From NCBI GenBank assembly GCA_003602645.1, contig QQSI01000020.1, positions 9,452-54,582 of the forward strand: DNA of 45,131 bases, given 5' to 3'. The stretch comes from Candidatus Poseidoniales archaeon (GTDB taxonomy: Archaea; Thermoplasmatota; Poseidoniia; Poseidoniales; Poseidoniaceae). This document shows, one piece after another, positions 1 to 8,953 of this stretch. Below the pieces are notes generated by a model. The model saw only the letters and a list, made by a program, of their open reading frames with translations, was not told the DNA's origin and searched no databases. Position numbers and translations under genes: made by a program. The first letter of the stretch is position 1. Every line of letters begins with the position of its first letter.

Positions 1-168
1 GATTGCAACACCCGTTTTGGACAACCACTCACAACAGGTATGGCCTACATCTATGGTGACCAAGAATCGATGACAGTTGAGCCTGAATACATTCACAAGC
101 GCCACGAGCAGTTTTGGACTGCTAAGGCCCCAGAGGCAGAAGATTCCTCCGAAGGAGGTGACGAGTGA
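1..168 (+). CDS. rps24e: 30S ribosomal protein S24e, C-terminal fragment (5' truncated by window)
   Basis: Frame 1 reads [56 protein letters not shown]24e-like C-terminus, and overlaps the start of an S27ae gene (ATGA-type junction), the usual archaeal order. Confidence 0.75.
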   Translation, partial: DCNTRFGQPLTTGMAYIYGDQESMTVEPEYIHKRHEQFWTAKAPEAEDSSEGGDE

Positions 169-341
169 TGGGCGACGGTCCTAAAGCTGGTGCAAAGTGG
201 TCAAAGTATTCCGTTGGTGAAGACGGTACCTTGACTCGCAATGCTGAATTCTGCCCAAAGTGTGGACCTGGCGTTTTCTTGGCGGTTCACAAAGATCGTA
301 AATCATGTGGTCGCTGTGGTTACACTGAAACGATTGAGTGA
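168..341 (+). CDS. rps27ae: 30S ribosomal protein S27ae (zinc ribbon)
   Basis: 57 aa: [57 protein letters not shown]; CxxC...CxxC zinc ribbon typical of S27ae. Too short for the supplied ORF track. Confidence 0.9.
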   Translation: MGDGPKAGAKWSKYSVGEDGTLTRNAEFCPKCGPGVFLAVHKDRKSCGRCGYTETIE

Positions 342-377
342 TTGAGCACCATTGATGCTTCACCAATTTGACCAAGG

Positions 378-1304
378 TCAAAGGTTTGATTCGATCCATT
401 CTCCGTTGTTCAACAACAGGAAAATTCGTCCGTTATGCTCGAGGATGTGAACTGGAATTTCGCTCATAGTTTTTCGTTCAATGCCTTTGTTTGACAAATA
501 CAGTTCTTCTCTCCAACCGGCAATCCGCCATGCAGATTCATTTTCATTCCAAAAAGCATGTTGCACGGGTCCTGCTAATTGACCTTCGGCGCGAACTTCG
601 CCTGCCGTCAACCAGACCACACTCCCGTTGCCATAGACTAAGAGTTCATGTTGGTTTTTCGAATAGACTTCCTGAAGAACGCCATCATACACGAACACAT
701 CGGTCGATATAAGGTCGCCATTTTGCAAATCGTATGTGTTTCTTCCTCCGCCGCGCGACCACACCTTGAGTGAATTATGGTTGAGCGTTGCAGCAACAAT
801 ATCATTGGCCCGTGGCAATTTTTTCAACTCGGGCCATGTTGGCAATTCAATTCTCCAATGCTCCCCAGCATCGTTTCCCATGGCGTAGATTCCTTTCTTG
901 TAGAGCACAAATGCAAAGCCTTTCGCGTGACCACAAAGGGCGAGGGGTTCTGCATCCAAAACATGTGACCAAAGAGCCCCTTTTGGGTGTTGGGCAGCCT
1001 CAATGGTCGTACGAGTGCGTAGCACCCCCCTGTCAGGTCCTTCAACCAGGGGGAGATTGAAATCTAGAGCTGCCATACGTGCCATCAATAGTTCGTGGTC
1101 GATCCATGTTCCCACAAACACACCGTCTGCGATGCATGTTTGGCGAACCCCCATGGGAAAGGGGTTCGCAACTTCTCCTATCGGTGCTAAATGCTCATCA
1201 AGGCGAAGAAATTCTCCATCGATTCCCACTGCCATGTAACCTTGCGGGTGTTGAACGATCGTGAGTGCATGGAACGGGACACTCGGTGGTAAGGTGCCCG
1301 TCAT
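378..1304 (-). CDS. Hypothetical protein, possibly beta-propeller-like
   Basis: Long minus-strand ORF (annotated ORF 378..1349; Met at 1304 avoids overlap with the divergent gene). Repeated short beta-strand/Gly/Trp segments including a BNR-like 'DAGEHWRIEL'. Fold assignment is tentative. Confidence 0.6.
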   Translation of the reverse strand: MTGTLPPSVPFHALTIVQHPQGYMAVGIDGEFLRLDEHLAPIGEVANPFPMGVRQTCIADGVFVGTWIDHELLMARMAALDFNLPLVEGPDRGVLRTRTTIEAAQHPKGALWSHVLDAEPLALCGHAKGFAFVLYKKGIYAMGNDAGEHWRIELPTWPELKKLPRANDIVAATLNHNSLKVWSRGGGRNTYDLQNGDLISTDVFVYDGVLQEVYSKNQHELLVYGNGSVVWLTAGEVRAEGQLAGPVQHAFWNENESAWRIAGWREELYLSNKGIERKTMSEIPVHILEHNGRIFLLLNNGEWIESNL

Positions 1305-1379
1305 GGATGGTGGTTGGTGGGGTGGTTTGTCAATCCTCCCACTCAACAAAATGAAAAGCCATCACCGCTTCAGAACACT

Positions 1380-2348
1380 ATGGTAGGCACCTCCGTCGTC
1401 TTGATTGTTGTGAGTGGGGGTGACATCGCATCTACAAACCAAGCTGAAGTTGTTCGGCAACTTGCCAACTGGAAAGCGCTCGATGATGTTGAAGGGCAGC
1501 CTGCTCATGCATGCAATGATGTGCGAATGTGGACGTTCCCGGATGGAGTGCTCTGGGAGGACAACCTCGACCAGCGTTGGCAAAAAGCCACAGGTGAACA
1601 AGTGACTGAGGTTATTTTTCCATCGCGTCATGTGGCTCAAAGTGGACGAGCCTGCTTGACCCTTCACCCAATTGGTGTTATGCAATTAGATCCCGAATCA
1701 GAGCCACCATTTGGCGGTAAAGCAGGTGATGCACCACCCCCCTCCACCCGTCTTGGCTCGTGGTGGCGGGAGTTATTGTCCCGCTCAAATGATGCAGATC
1801 TTGGTGAACCGTTTGACATCTCTCTTGAAGTCACCCACCATGGCCCATGGCTCAGCGTTCCTTCTTTGTTCATAGAAGTCGGATCCACGAGTGATACTTG
1901 GGGTCACCTTGGCGCTGCATCCCTTCTTGGCAAGCTCATTCACGAAGGACTTGGTTTAGATGGCGGCGAAGGTTTTGGCTCGTGGGATGCCGTAAAAAAT
2001 GCTGGTGAACCAGTCCTCATTACGCTTGGAGGGGGCCATTACGCTCCACGTGGTAACCTCACCGCTTCTGAAGAAGGTGTTTGGCTTGGCCACATGCTGG
2101 CCACTTACGCCCTTCCTTTTGACGGGCAACCGGAAGAGGGTGAGGATGCCCCAGGGTTTTGGAAGCAATCAATCGATGCCGCCTACGCCGCAACTCGTAT
2201 CGCTTTTCCAAACGGCAACATTGTGTTTTCAATGGACAAAAAGGCGTTCAAAGGGTGGCAACGCCAAGCCATTCGCCACCACCTCGAGCAATTAGGAGCT
2301 CCATTGCTCAAACGCAATGGTGTGCTTGATTTGGTTCAATCATCTTGA
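1380..2348 (+). CDS. dtdA: D-aminoacyl-tRNA deacylase (archaeal DtdA/GEK1 type)
   Basis: Motifs FDISLEVTHHGPWLSVPSLFIEVGSTSDTWGHLGAA and VLITLGGGHYAPRGNLTASEEGVWLGHMLATYALPF are characteristic of archaeal DtdA. In-frame Met at 1380 (MVGTSVVLIVVSGGDIAS) is the likely start. Confidence 0.85.
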   Translation: MVGTSVVLIVVSGGDIASTNQAEVVRQLANWKALDDVEGQPAHACNDVRMWTFPDGVLWEDNLDQRWQKATGEQVTEVIFPSRHVAQSGRACLTLHPIGVMQLDPESEPPFGGKAGDAPPPSTRLGSWWRELLSRSNDADLGEPFDISLEVTHHGPWLSVPSLFIEVGSTSDTWGHLGAASLLGKLIHEGLGLDGGEGFGSWDAVKNAGEPVLITLGGGHYAPRGNLTASEEGVWLGHMLATYALPFDGQPEEGEDAPGFWKQSIDAAYAATRIAFPNGNIVFSMDKKAFKGWQRQAIRHHLEQLGAPLLKRNGVLDLVQSS

Positions 2349-3391
2349 CGCTTCAATCATCAAAGCAAAAACCCTCAAGAGTCTCCTGTGCTGACAGACC
2401 ACTGGGTGAAGGCATGGTCGGACTTTTTTCGAAGACTGTCGTCGCCGCCACCGTCCGGATGCCAAAATGGTTCGTGGGGTGGGTTTCAAGGCGGTATGTG
2501 GCAGGGCCAGCCCTTGAGGATGCGGTCAAGGTGATGAAGCGCCTGAGCGAAGAGGGTGCCTGCTTCACCGTCGACGTGCTTGGAGAAGAAATAACCAACC
2601 TTGATCAAGCACACTTTTTCTTTGAAGAATATGTTCGAGTTCTCGACGCCATTCGAACCCACAACCTCGACGCCAACCTCTCGATAAAGCCAACAGCTTT
2701 TGGATTGCTCATCGACCGGAAAAAGGGCATGGAGAACATCGAGAAGTTGGTCAAATTGGCGCATGACCAATCCATGTTTGTTCGCCTAGATATGGAAGAT
2801 CATCGCGTGACAAGCGATACCATTCAAGTCGTGCTCGACTTACATAAGAAGGGATTGACCAACGTTGGTACGGTGCTGCAAGGACGACTGTTTCGGACCT
2901 TGGATGACATCAATGCTCTAGAAGTCGAACTTGGTCCAGCCGCAGATTATCGAATTTGTAAAGGAATATACCTTGAGCCAGAAGACATCGCATACACTGG
3001 GTATCAGGACATCGTCGACTCAACCAATGCATGCATTGACAGAATGCTTCTTGCTGGTTCCTATTGTTCAATTGCCAGCCACGATCTGCCGGTCGTTGAT
3101 TATGCGTTAGAGGCACTCACCTCTCATGGCATGGGCCCAGGTCTTCCTGATCCACGTCCAAACGCTGGGCCGCAAAGGGATGCGAAAGGGCCGGGTTATG
3201 AATTCCAAATGTTGCTCGGCGTTCGGGGCCCATTGCGTCGTAAATTGGCTAAGGATGGTCATCGGACACGCGTGTACATCCCTTACGGAGAGAAATGGTA
3301 CGAATACAGCATTCGTCGCTTAAAGGAAAATCCAACGGTTGGAGCCCAAGTTGCAAAGGCATTTTTGATGCCGTGGACCAATCGACCGTGA
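2345..3391 (+). CDS. putA: Proline dehydrogenase, monofunctional (PutA/PRODH family)
   Basis: LSIKPTAFGL, VRLDMEDHRVTSDTIQVVLDL, GTVLQGRLFRTLDDI, RICKGIYLEPEDIAY, IASHDLPVVDYALE are PRODH-type TIM barrel motifs. Met at about 2414 (MVGLFSKTVV) is a plausible alternative start. Confidence 0.85.
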   Translation: MTLQSSKQKPSRVSCADRPLGEGMVGLFSKTVVAATVRMPKWFVGWVSRRYVAGPALEDAVKVMKRLSEEGACFTVDVLGEEITNLDQAHFFFEEYVRVLDAIRTHNLDANLSIKPTAFGLLIDRKKGMENIEKLVKLAHDQSMFVRLDMEDHRVTSDTIQVVLDLHKKGLTNVGTVLQGRLFRTLDDINALEVELGPAADYRICKGIYLEPEDIAYTGYQDIVDSTNACIDRMLLAGSYCSIASHDLPVVDYALEALTSHGMGPGLPDPRPNAGPQRDAKGPGYEFQMLLGVRGPLRRKLAKDGHRTRVYIPYGEKWYEYSIRRLKENPTVGAQVAKAFLMPWTNRP

Positions 3392-4213
3392 TCACCTTCG
3401 AGGTTGTTTCTTTCGCTTGTTGTTTGGCTGGACGCGTTTCTTGGTGATTTCTTTTGGCAGGATTGGATTTGGGTTGAATCCCAAGCGTCCTTCCTTCCAT
3501 GCTTGACGCCGCTCCCTCGGTGTGCGGGGTTCGAAATGCTCGGGGTTTGGAGGTTCATGGAGGTACATTCGTTTGATGTCCGGGGCGTCAACTGTGCCTC
3601 GCATCGTTCGTCCACGGCCGGTATGGATGGCTCGTATCCTCCAAGTCTGCCCATCCAATTCAATTAATTTACTCGCAGTGTACTTTGTTTCCTCTGGGAC
3701 AATAAGCACATCGGCCTCAGAATCTTCCCCACGTGTCATGGTGATTTTGACCCGAACCATGTCGCAACGCAATGCTGATGCTCTTGCGATGAGGGTGGCT
3801 TCAGCACGCTTAGCTTTCTTACCGTTTTTCAATTCAATTTGGTTGATCTTCCACAACTTTTCACCATCTTTGAACACATCTTCAAGTTCAATCATCTCAT
3901 CTGCGTCGATCTCCAAACGTGAGGTACTTGATGACGGTCCTTCGGTAAGAATGAATGGGATCTCTACGACAGGAGGCGGTCGTAAGTGGACGGTGTGGAC
4001 CTTTGAACAATCGATGCACTTCAGAAGGTAATCCATTCCTTTGCCCTTCTCTTTTTCCTTGAGAATTTCGTGGCCTGTGAGTTCATCACAAATAGGGCAA
4101 TGAACGGCATTTTCCAAGAAGACTTCTTCCTCTTCATAGAAATCTTCCATTTCTTCAGCCTCGTCCATGCTCTTCCCCAAAGTAAGCGCGGAATCACTCT
4201 CGTTTGAAGTCAC
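3392..4213 (-). CDS. HVO_0476 family zinc finger protein
   Basis: Acidic N-terminus, CPICDELTGHEILKEKEKGKGMDYLLKCIDCSKVHTVHLRPP zinc finger, followed by two repeated beta domains; matches the archaeal HVO_0476-type family as I recall it. Confidence 0.75.
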   Translation of the reverse strand: MTSNESDSALTLGKSMDEAEEMEDFYEEEEVFLENAVHCPICDELTGHEILKEKEKGKGMDYLLKCIDCSKVHTVHLRPPPVVEIPFILTEGPSSSTSRLEIDADEMIELEDVFKDGEKLWKINQIELKNGKKAKRAEATLIARASALRCDMVRVKITMTRGEDSEADVLIVPEETKYTASKLIELDGQTWRIRAIHTGRGRTMRGTVDAPDIKRMYLHEPPNPEHFEPRTPRERRQAWKEGRLGFNPNPILPKEITKKRVQPNNKRKKQPRR

Positions 4214-4269
4214 CGGCCACGACTTAGGTTCATGCGAGGCTTCAAGGGGAAGTCATTGGAGGGGTTAAC

Positions 4270-5013
4270 ATGGTCACAACGGACGAGCCCTCTGCCTTGG
4301 CCAACAAGGAGGAGGTTCTTGCTCAACTGCTGACGGCAGACCCGCAACGCAGTCGCGATGAGCCCGAAATTGCGGCTAACATTAGCACACAATTACAACA
4401 CATGGGACTCTCAACATGGTCCATTTCCGCACATCGTCGTCTGAGGGATGCACTTGGTCGCATCAAACCAAACCGTGTCATCGAAGTTGGAGGTGGAATT
4501 GGCCATCGCTCGGCTTGGATTTATGATTTATTTAATGTGGATGGATACACTCCAGAGCGCTATGACATTATCGAAAATGGTGCTAAATTTGCGGTGATCC
4601 TTCATCGTTTGATGACCCGCCATAAAGCAGAAAGTTACACCAAAATTGTTGTTGGTGTTCTTGATGCTCTCGTCGGCGAAACACTTGCTTGGAAAGCTGC
4701 GTCATCCACCGGTTTGGAAGTAGGCGATTCACCCATTCAACCAGAAGCAGATGCCATCATTGTCGATGGAATTTCTGCAGTCAGGGCGAAGAATGTCGAA
4801 CTCATGCTGCCTTTCTTAGCCCCGGGCGGTGTGTTGTTCACAATGGAACCAGACATGCCTGTCGGTGATGTTGATCCTGATGATGAGCTTGGAATGGCGC
4901 TTGTTGAAGGGTTTAATGCTTGGATTGAATTGATTCAATCCTCCAATGAAACTCATCACATAGGATTCATGCCGCTCTTTGGCGGGACCCTCGTTGCTAT
5001 GATTCCTCGGTAG
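4270..5013 (+). CDS. SAM-dependent methyltransferase (O-methyltransferase-like)
   Basis: Rossmann motif RVIEVGGGIGHRSAWIYDLF, YDIIENGAKFAVILHRLM and DAIIVDGISA. Confidence 0.7.
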   Translation: MVTTDEPSALANKEEVLAQLLTADPQRSRDEPEIAANISTQLQHMGLSTWSISAHRRLRDALGRIKPNRVIEVGGGIGHRSAWIYDLFNVDGYTPERYDIIENGAKFAVILHRLMTRHKAESYTKIVVGVLDALVGETLAWKAASSTGLEVGDSPIQPEADAIIVDGISAVRAKNVELMLPFLAPGGVLFTMEPDMPVGDVDPDDELGMALVEGFNAWIELIQSSNETHHIGFMPLFGGTLVAMIPR

Positions 5014-6274
5014 TGGATTCAGGGTTTGGATTCGCAGCCTCAATGAGGGCTTTAATTTGGAGCAAGCCGTAGCCGTAATTATCGTCGTGTCCCTCTTGGT
5101 TGGCTTTTGGAAGGGATGATTGCTGAATCCATTGCTTCACCTGGTTGATGCTCGAAATATCACCTTGAGAGCCGTTTGCTGCGAGTTCTGGGTTGTTTTG
5201 AAGCAGCAGTGCAATCGCACCGGTCACGTAGACTGTTGCAGCACTGGTTCCATCACTGAGCGACCATGTTCCCTCCTTGTTGATGACCGCCACAGATTCA
5301 GCTGGTGCAACAAGTTCAGGTTTTTTGTGAGGATCAGAACGTGGAGTGATGATGGGCAATGGCCACAACCGACCGTTATTATCCCCGACTGACGAGCCTT
5401 CCCAATGGGTTCCCGATTGGGTCACACCGCCAACGCAAATGACCGCCGTTTCGCTGCATGGGGTCGCTACGTCACCATCGTCGCCTTCACCTCCATCATT
5501 GCCTGCAGCCGCAACGACATAGATTCCTGATTCAACCGCGTCTTCTGCTGCCTGAGCGGAGGAACGTTCCGAACCAAAATTGAACGGAAGAAGGCCTGGA
5601 GCCCCGCCTAGTGAGAGCGAGATAATGTGTGCGCCGTTTTCAGCACACCAGTCGATAGCTTCAGCGACAACCGCATCATCGCCTGATCCATTTGCTGCAA
5701 GCGCTTTGGCGACAAGGAGAGTGACATCTGGGGCGATGCCTTTCATCCAACCGTCGGCAACAAGGATACCAGCCATGCTTGTGCCATGTCCGTGATCATC
5801 GTACGGGAGGTTTGCATTACCAACAAAATCCTTCCATTTTGAGACACGAAGGTTGTCGAGGTCTTGGTGGTCTTTGTTCAATCCGGAGTCGACAATGCAA
5901 ACTGTAACACCAGCACCTGTCAAACTCACCTTGTTTGCTTGAATCAAATCGTCATAAATTTCCTGTGATTCAAGTGCGGCGGCTCCGGGCCGGTATCCGG
6001 TGAACTCACCGCCATCAAAAATGACAAAACCAACGTAGGCAAGACTTGCAATCATGATGAGTGAAAGGCTGAAACTGACAATCTTTTTCGCAATTGCAAT
6101 ATCCCCTTCCAGGGCTGATGGGTATTGTGCTGGGCCAGTGGTTTCACCCATGCTGTGTTGGGTGTTGATTTGTTCAGAGATTGGAGGTAAAGGTGGCAAT
6201 GGGGGGAGGGATGGTGTCTCTTCAATTGATGCGTTTGCATCGTCCCATTCGAATTGCTTGGACATGATAATCAA
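4997..6274 (-). CDS. Membrane-anchored subtilisin-like serine protease (S8)
   Basis: Catalytic triad contexts VCIVDSGLNKDH, DDHGHGTSMAGIL, SDGTSAATVYVTGAIALLL; N-terminal Pro-rich stretch LPPLPPLPP then a TM helix SFSLSLIMIASLAYVGFVIF. Confidence 0.9.
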   Translation of the reverse strand: MIIMSKQFEWDDANASIEETPSLPPLPPLPPISEQINTQHSMGETTGPAQYPSALEGDIAIAKKIVSFSLSLIMIASLAYVGFVIFDGGEFTGYRPGAAALESQEIYDDLIQANKVSLTGAGVTVCIVDSGLNKDHQDLDNLRVSKWKDFVGNANLPYDDHGHGTSMAGILVADGWMKGIAPDVTLLVAKALAANGSGDDAVVAEAIDWCAENGAHIISLSLGGAPGLLPFNFGSERSSAQAAEDAVESGIYVVAAAGNDGGEGDDGDVATPCSETAVICVGGVTQSGTHWEGSSVGDNNGRLWPLPIITPRSDPHKKPELVAPAESVAVINKEGTWSLSDGTSAATVYVTGAIALLLQNNPELAANGSQGDISSINQVKQWIQQSSLPKANQEGHDDNYGYGLLQIKALIEAANPNPESTTEES

Positions 6275-7494
6275 CTGAACGCCTGGACTGCTTCCTCGAA
6301 GGTATCGGCAAACAGTTTGACCTCCTCTTCGGTGTTGTAAAAATATGCTGACGCCCTGAGCGACCCATTTTCATGACCCCGGTTGTTGAACCATGAATGG
6401 ACACAATGCTGTCCACTCCGAACCATGACGCCTGCTGCTTCATCCAACAAAAGGGCGATGTCATGAGCAGGTAAATCGTTCATGAGGATCGAGCAAATCC
6501 CTCCTCGCTGGCTTGCATCTTCGGGCCCAATGATATCCACTTCGCTTAAACCGCTCACGGTTTTACTCATGATTCGATTAAGTTTGATTTCGTGTTCCTT
6601 GACTTTGTCCATGTCGAGGTTGGAAAGATAATCGATGGCAGCACCTGTTGCTATCATCCCCGAAAAGTGACCCAAACCACCTTCAAATCGAGCGGGCGGT
6701 GCCGCCCATTCGAGACCATCATAGTGGGATGTTTGGACAGTTTGTCCACCCCCTTGGATGGTGCGTAATTCGTCAAGGAGTTCGTAACGGCCCCACAAAC
6801 CACCCATGCCGGAGGGTCCGCACATTTTGTGAATGGAGAACGCAAGGAAGTCGATGTCTAAATCTTGAACATCCACATTCATGTGCGGTGTTGATTGAGC
6901 GCCATCCACGCAAATTAATGCCCCATGGTCGTGGGTGATTTTGGCAATCTCCTTGACGGGGATGGAGATTCCATCGAGGTTCCCAACATGGCTGACTGAA
7001 ACCATTTTCAATTTATCTCCAGCACTTGCACACGCTGCTTCAAAAGCCTCAATGTCGAAGGTGTTGTCTGGGTGTGACGCAACAACTCTGTGGTCAATTC
7101 CTTGCTCTCGTTCAAGTTGAAGCCATGGCACAAGGTTGGAGTTATGTTCTCGATCGGTCGTGAGGACAACATCGCCTTTGTTCCACTGCATACCGTGGGC
7201 GACTTGATTCAAGGATTGTGTTGCGTTTCGGGTGAACACCATTTCCTTGTTGCTTTCAGCATTCAAGAACTTGGCAAGTTTAGCCCTTGATGCGGATGTC
7301 GCTTGGGATACTTTTGTTCCATAGCGGTGGACGGAGCGGCCACCGCACCCGGGACCATTTGTGTAGTAGTCATGGATTGCGTCAACGACGGAATCAGGCT
7401 TGAGCGTGACACAAGCATTGTCGAGATACGCCGGTGCATTTTCATCACGAAGGGTCGGAAAATCTTGTCTCAGTTCGTTAAAATTCATCACCAC
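6271..7494 (-). CDS. sufS: Cysteine desulfurase, class V aminotransferase (SufS-like)
   Basis: YLDNACVTLKPDSVVDAIHDYYTNGPGCGGRSVHR, ICVDGAQSTPHMNVDVQDLDIDFLAFSIHKMCGPSGMGGLWG (PLP lysine context), VRSGQHCVHSWFN. Confidence 0.88.
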   Translation of the reverse strand: MVMNFNELRQDFPTLRDENAPAYLDNACVTLKPDSVVDAIHDYYTNGPGCGGRSVHRYGTKVSQATSASRAKLAKFLNAESNKEMVFTRNATQSLNQVAHGMQWNKGDVVLTTDREHNSNLVPWLQLEREQGIDHRVVASHPDNTFDIEAFEAACASAGDKLKMVSVSHVGNLDGISIPVKEIAKITHDHGALICVDGAQSTPHMNVDVQDLDIDFLAFSIHKMCGPSGMGGLWGRYELLDELRTIQGGGQTVQTSHYDGLEWAAPPARFEGGLGHFSGMIATGAAIDYLSNLDMDKVKEHEIKLNRIMSKTVSGLSEVDIIGPEDASQRGGICSILMNDLPAHDIALLLDEAAGVMVRSGQHCVHSWFNNRGHENGSLRASAYFYNTEEEVKLFADTFEEAVQAFS

Positions 7495-8624
7495 GCCTCC
7501 ACGTCAGAAAGGAAATCCATGACGGGAGCATTAATCCCACATGATGGACAGTCGTACCGAGTCGGTGCTGCGGTTTTACAACTTGAGCACTTGCTTCCAA
7601 TGGTGCATGTTTTCGAACACCCCTCAGTCGGGCATGGCAATTGAATTTCTCCAGTTTTGTTTCGAGTGATTGCAACTGGGGCCTCACATTCGGGGCAAGT
7701 GGAATCGCTGCTTACAATGGATTCTTGAGATGAATTCGAGAGTTCTTGGTTGGCCAACATTGCAGCCCGTACTTGAACGACGGTGTCCTGTCCTAGCATT
7801 CGTTGAGGGTACCAAATGACAAGCATGAAAATTGGAATTGATACCAAGCCAGCCATCAGGTGGAGGACGAGCGTGAAGGTTCCCACATCCAAACGGTCGG
7901 CCACGAAGTGTGTCCCTGCCCAAGCAGAGAACATCGTGCTGCCAGTCCATGAAACCAGCATGAATCCCCAACCCATCAACGAATGTTCGGCCATCTCCAA
8001 TTCCATCAATCGGACATCTTCATGCAGGTGGTATTCCTCGATGTGAAGGTCCCTTGTTTCAAGCACTGCCTTCCAGAAAAAATAGATGAAAAAGAAGACC
8101 ATCAGGACAATCAAAGTCCCCATCATGGTGTCAGAGAGCACCAAGTTCTGAGGGAAATTAGGATTGGCCTGATGGTAGAGAATTTGAGCAACGACGAAGC
8201 AATTCCAAAAAATAAGCAACCATATTGCATTCGTCCTCATGATCGGAAACATGCTCCAAATTTGGACGGCAAACCATACCCATAGAGTCATTGAGATTAA
8301 CATCTGGAGGAAGACAACGCCAGATAACGACTGAATGCCTTCTGTCCCAATCTGCATTGGGTCGCCACCGCTCATGACTTCCGTAGAAAGCGAACCCAGG
8401 AGGAAAGCTACGGCACCAACGGCCATCGTCACCCAATGCTTTCGTTCCCATTCATGAAGCGCTAAACGGGTCGTAAACATCAGTTGGGTTTGCAGCACAT
8501 CGATGGTTTTCCCAAATCGATGAATGCTTGCAAATGAGAAGTAAGGGTCAAAATCCCTCAGGCGAAATGGCATTTCACCATGATCACCGTCGGCAATCAC
8601 TTCACCGGCGACTGCCTCGCTCAT
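7488..8624 (-). CDS. Hypothetical multi-pass membrane protein with C-terminal zinc ribbons
   Basis: Several TM helices (WVTMAVGAVAFLLGSL, FLQMLISMTLWVWFAVQIW, LLIFWNCFVVAQILY, TLIVLMVFFFIYFFW) then CPECEAPV...CPTEGC...CSSCKTA...CPSCG. Confidence 0.75.
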   Translation of the reverse strand: MSEAVAGEVIADGDHGEMPFRLRDFDPYFSFASIHRFGKTIDVLQTQLMFTTRLALHEWERKHWVTMAVGAVAFLLGSLSTEVMSGGDPMQIGTEGIQSLSGVVFLQMLISMTLWVWFAVQIWSMFPIMRTNAIWLLIFWNCFVVAQILYHQANPNFPQNLVLSDTMMGTLIVLMVFFFIYFFWKAVLETRDLHIEEYHLHEDVRLMELEMAEHSLMGWGFMLVSWTGSTMFSAWAGTHFVADRLDVGTFTLVLHLMAGLVSIPIFMLVIWYPQRMLGQDTVVQVRAAMLANQELSNSSQESIVSSDSTCPECEAPVAITRNKTGEIQLPCPTEGCSKTCTIGSKCSSCKTAAPTRYDCPSCGINAPVMDFLSDVEAW

Positions 8625-8733
8625 GCACTGGCTAAGAGGTCACCCTATGAGTTCTTTCGCTTCGTCCTCCTCCCTTATTCATAGGTATTTTTCCGTGAGC
8701 ATTAAACGCAGAAGGCAAGTGGGCGGGTTACAA

Positions 8734-8819
8734 GCCGAGATCGCATAGCCTGGTAGTGCGCGCGACTGGAAATCGCGTGGGCCCGTCCCTCGGGAGTTCA
8801 AATCTCTCTCTCGGCGCCA
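8734..8819 (+). tRNA. tRNA-Ser (anticodon GGA), CCA encoded
   Basis: Acceptor GCCGAGA/TCTCGGC, anticodon arm CGCGA-CTGGAAA-TCGCG (GGA), long variable arm, T-arm GGGAG-TTCAAAT-CTCTC, discriminator G plus CCA at 8817-8819. Confidence 0.93.
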
Positions 8820-8953
8820 TTTACCCAGTCTTCATTGTACCCATTTCAGGGATGCTTTCAATTTGGTATGCCATCAAGCCTGTTGGTAAAATTTCGACTG
8901 CAGTCCTCAGTATGCCGGGTTAAGAATTTAAACAGCCAAGGCCTCGATTGGTC

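Noticed and set aside
3522-4031. 169-aa plus-strand ORF opposite the HVO_0476-type gene
   Set aside because: The minus-strand protein has a clear zinc finger; the plus ORF shows no recognisable motif.
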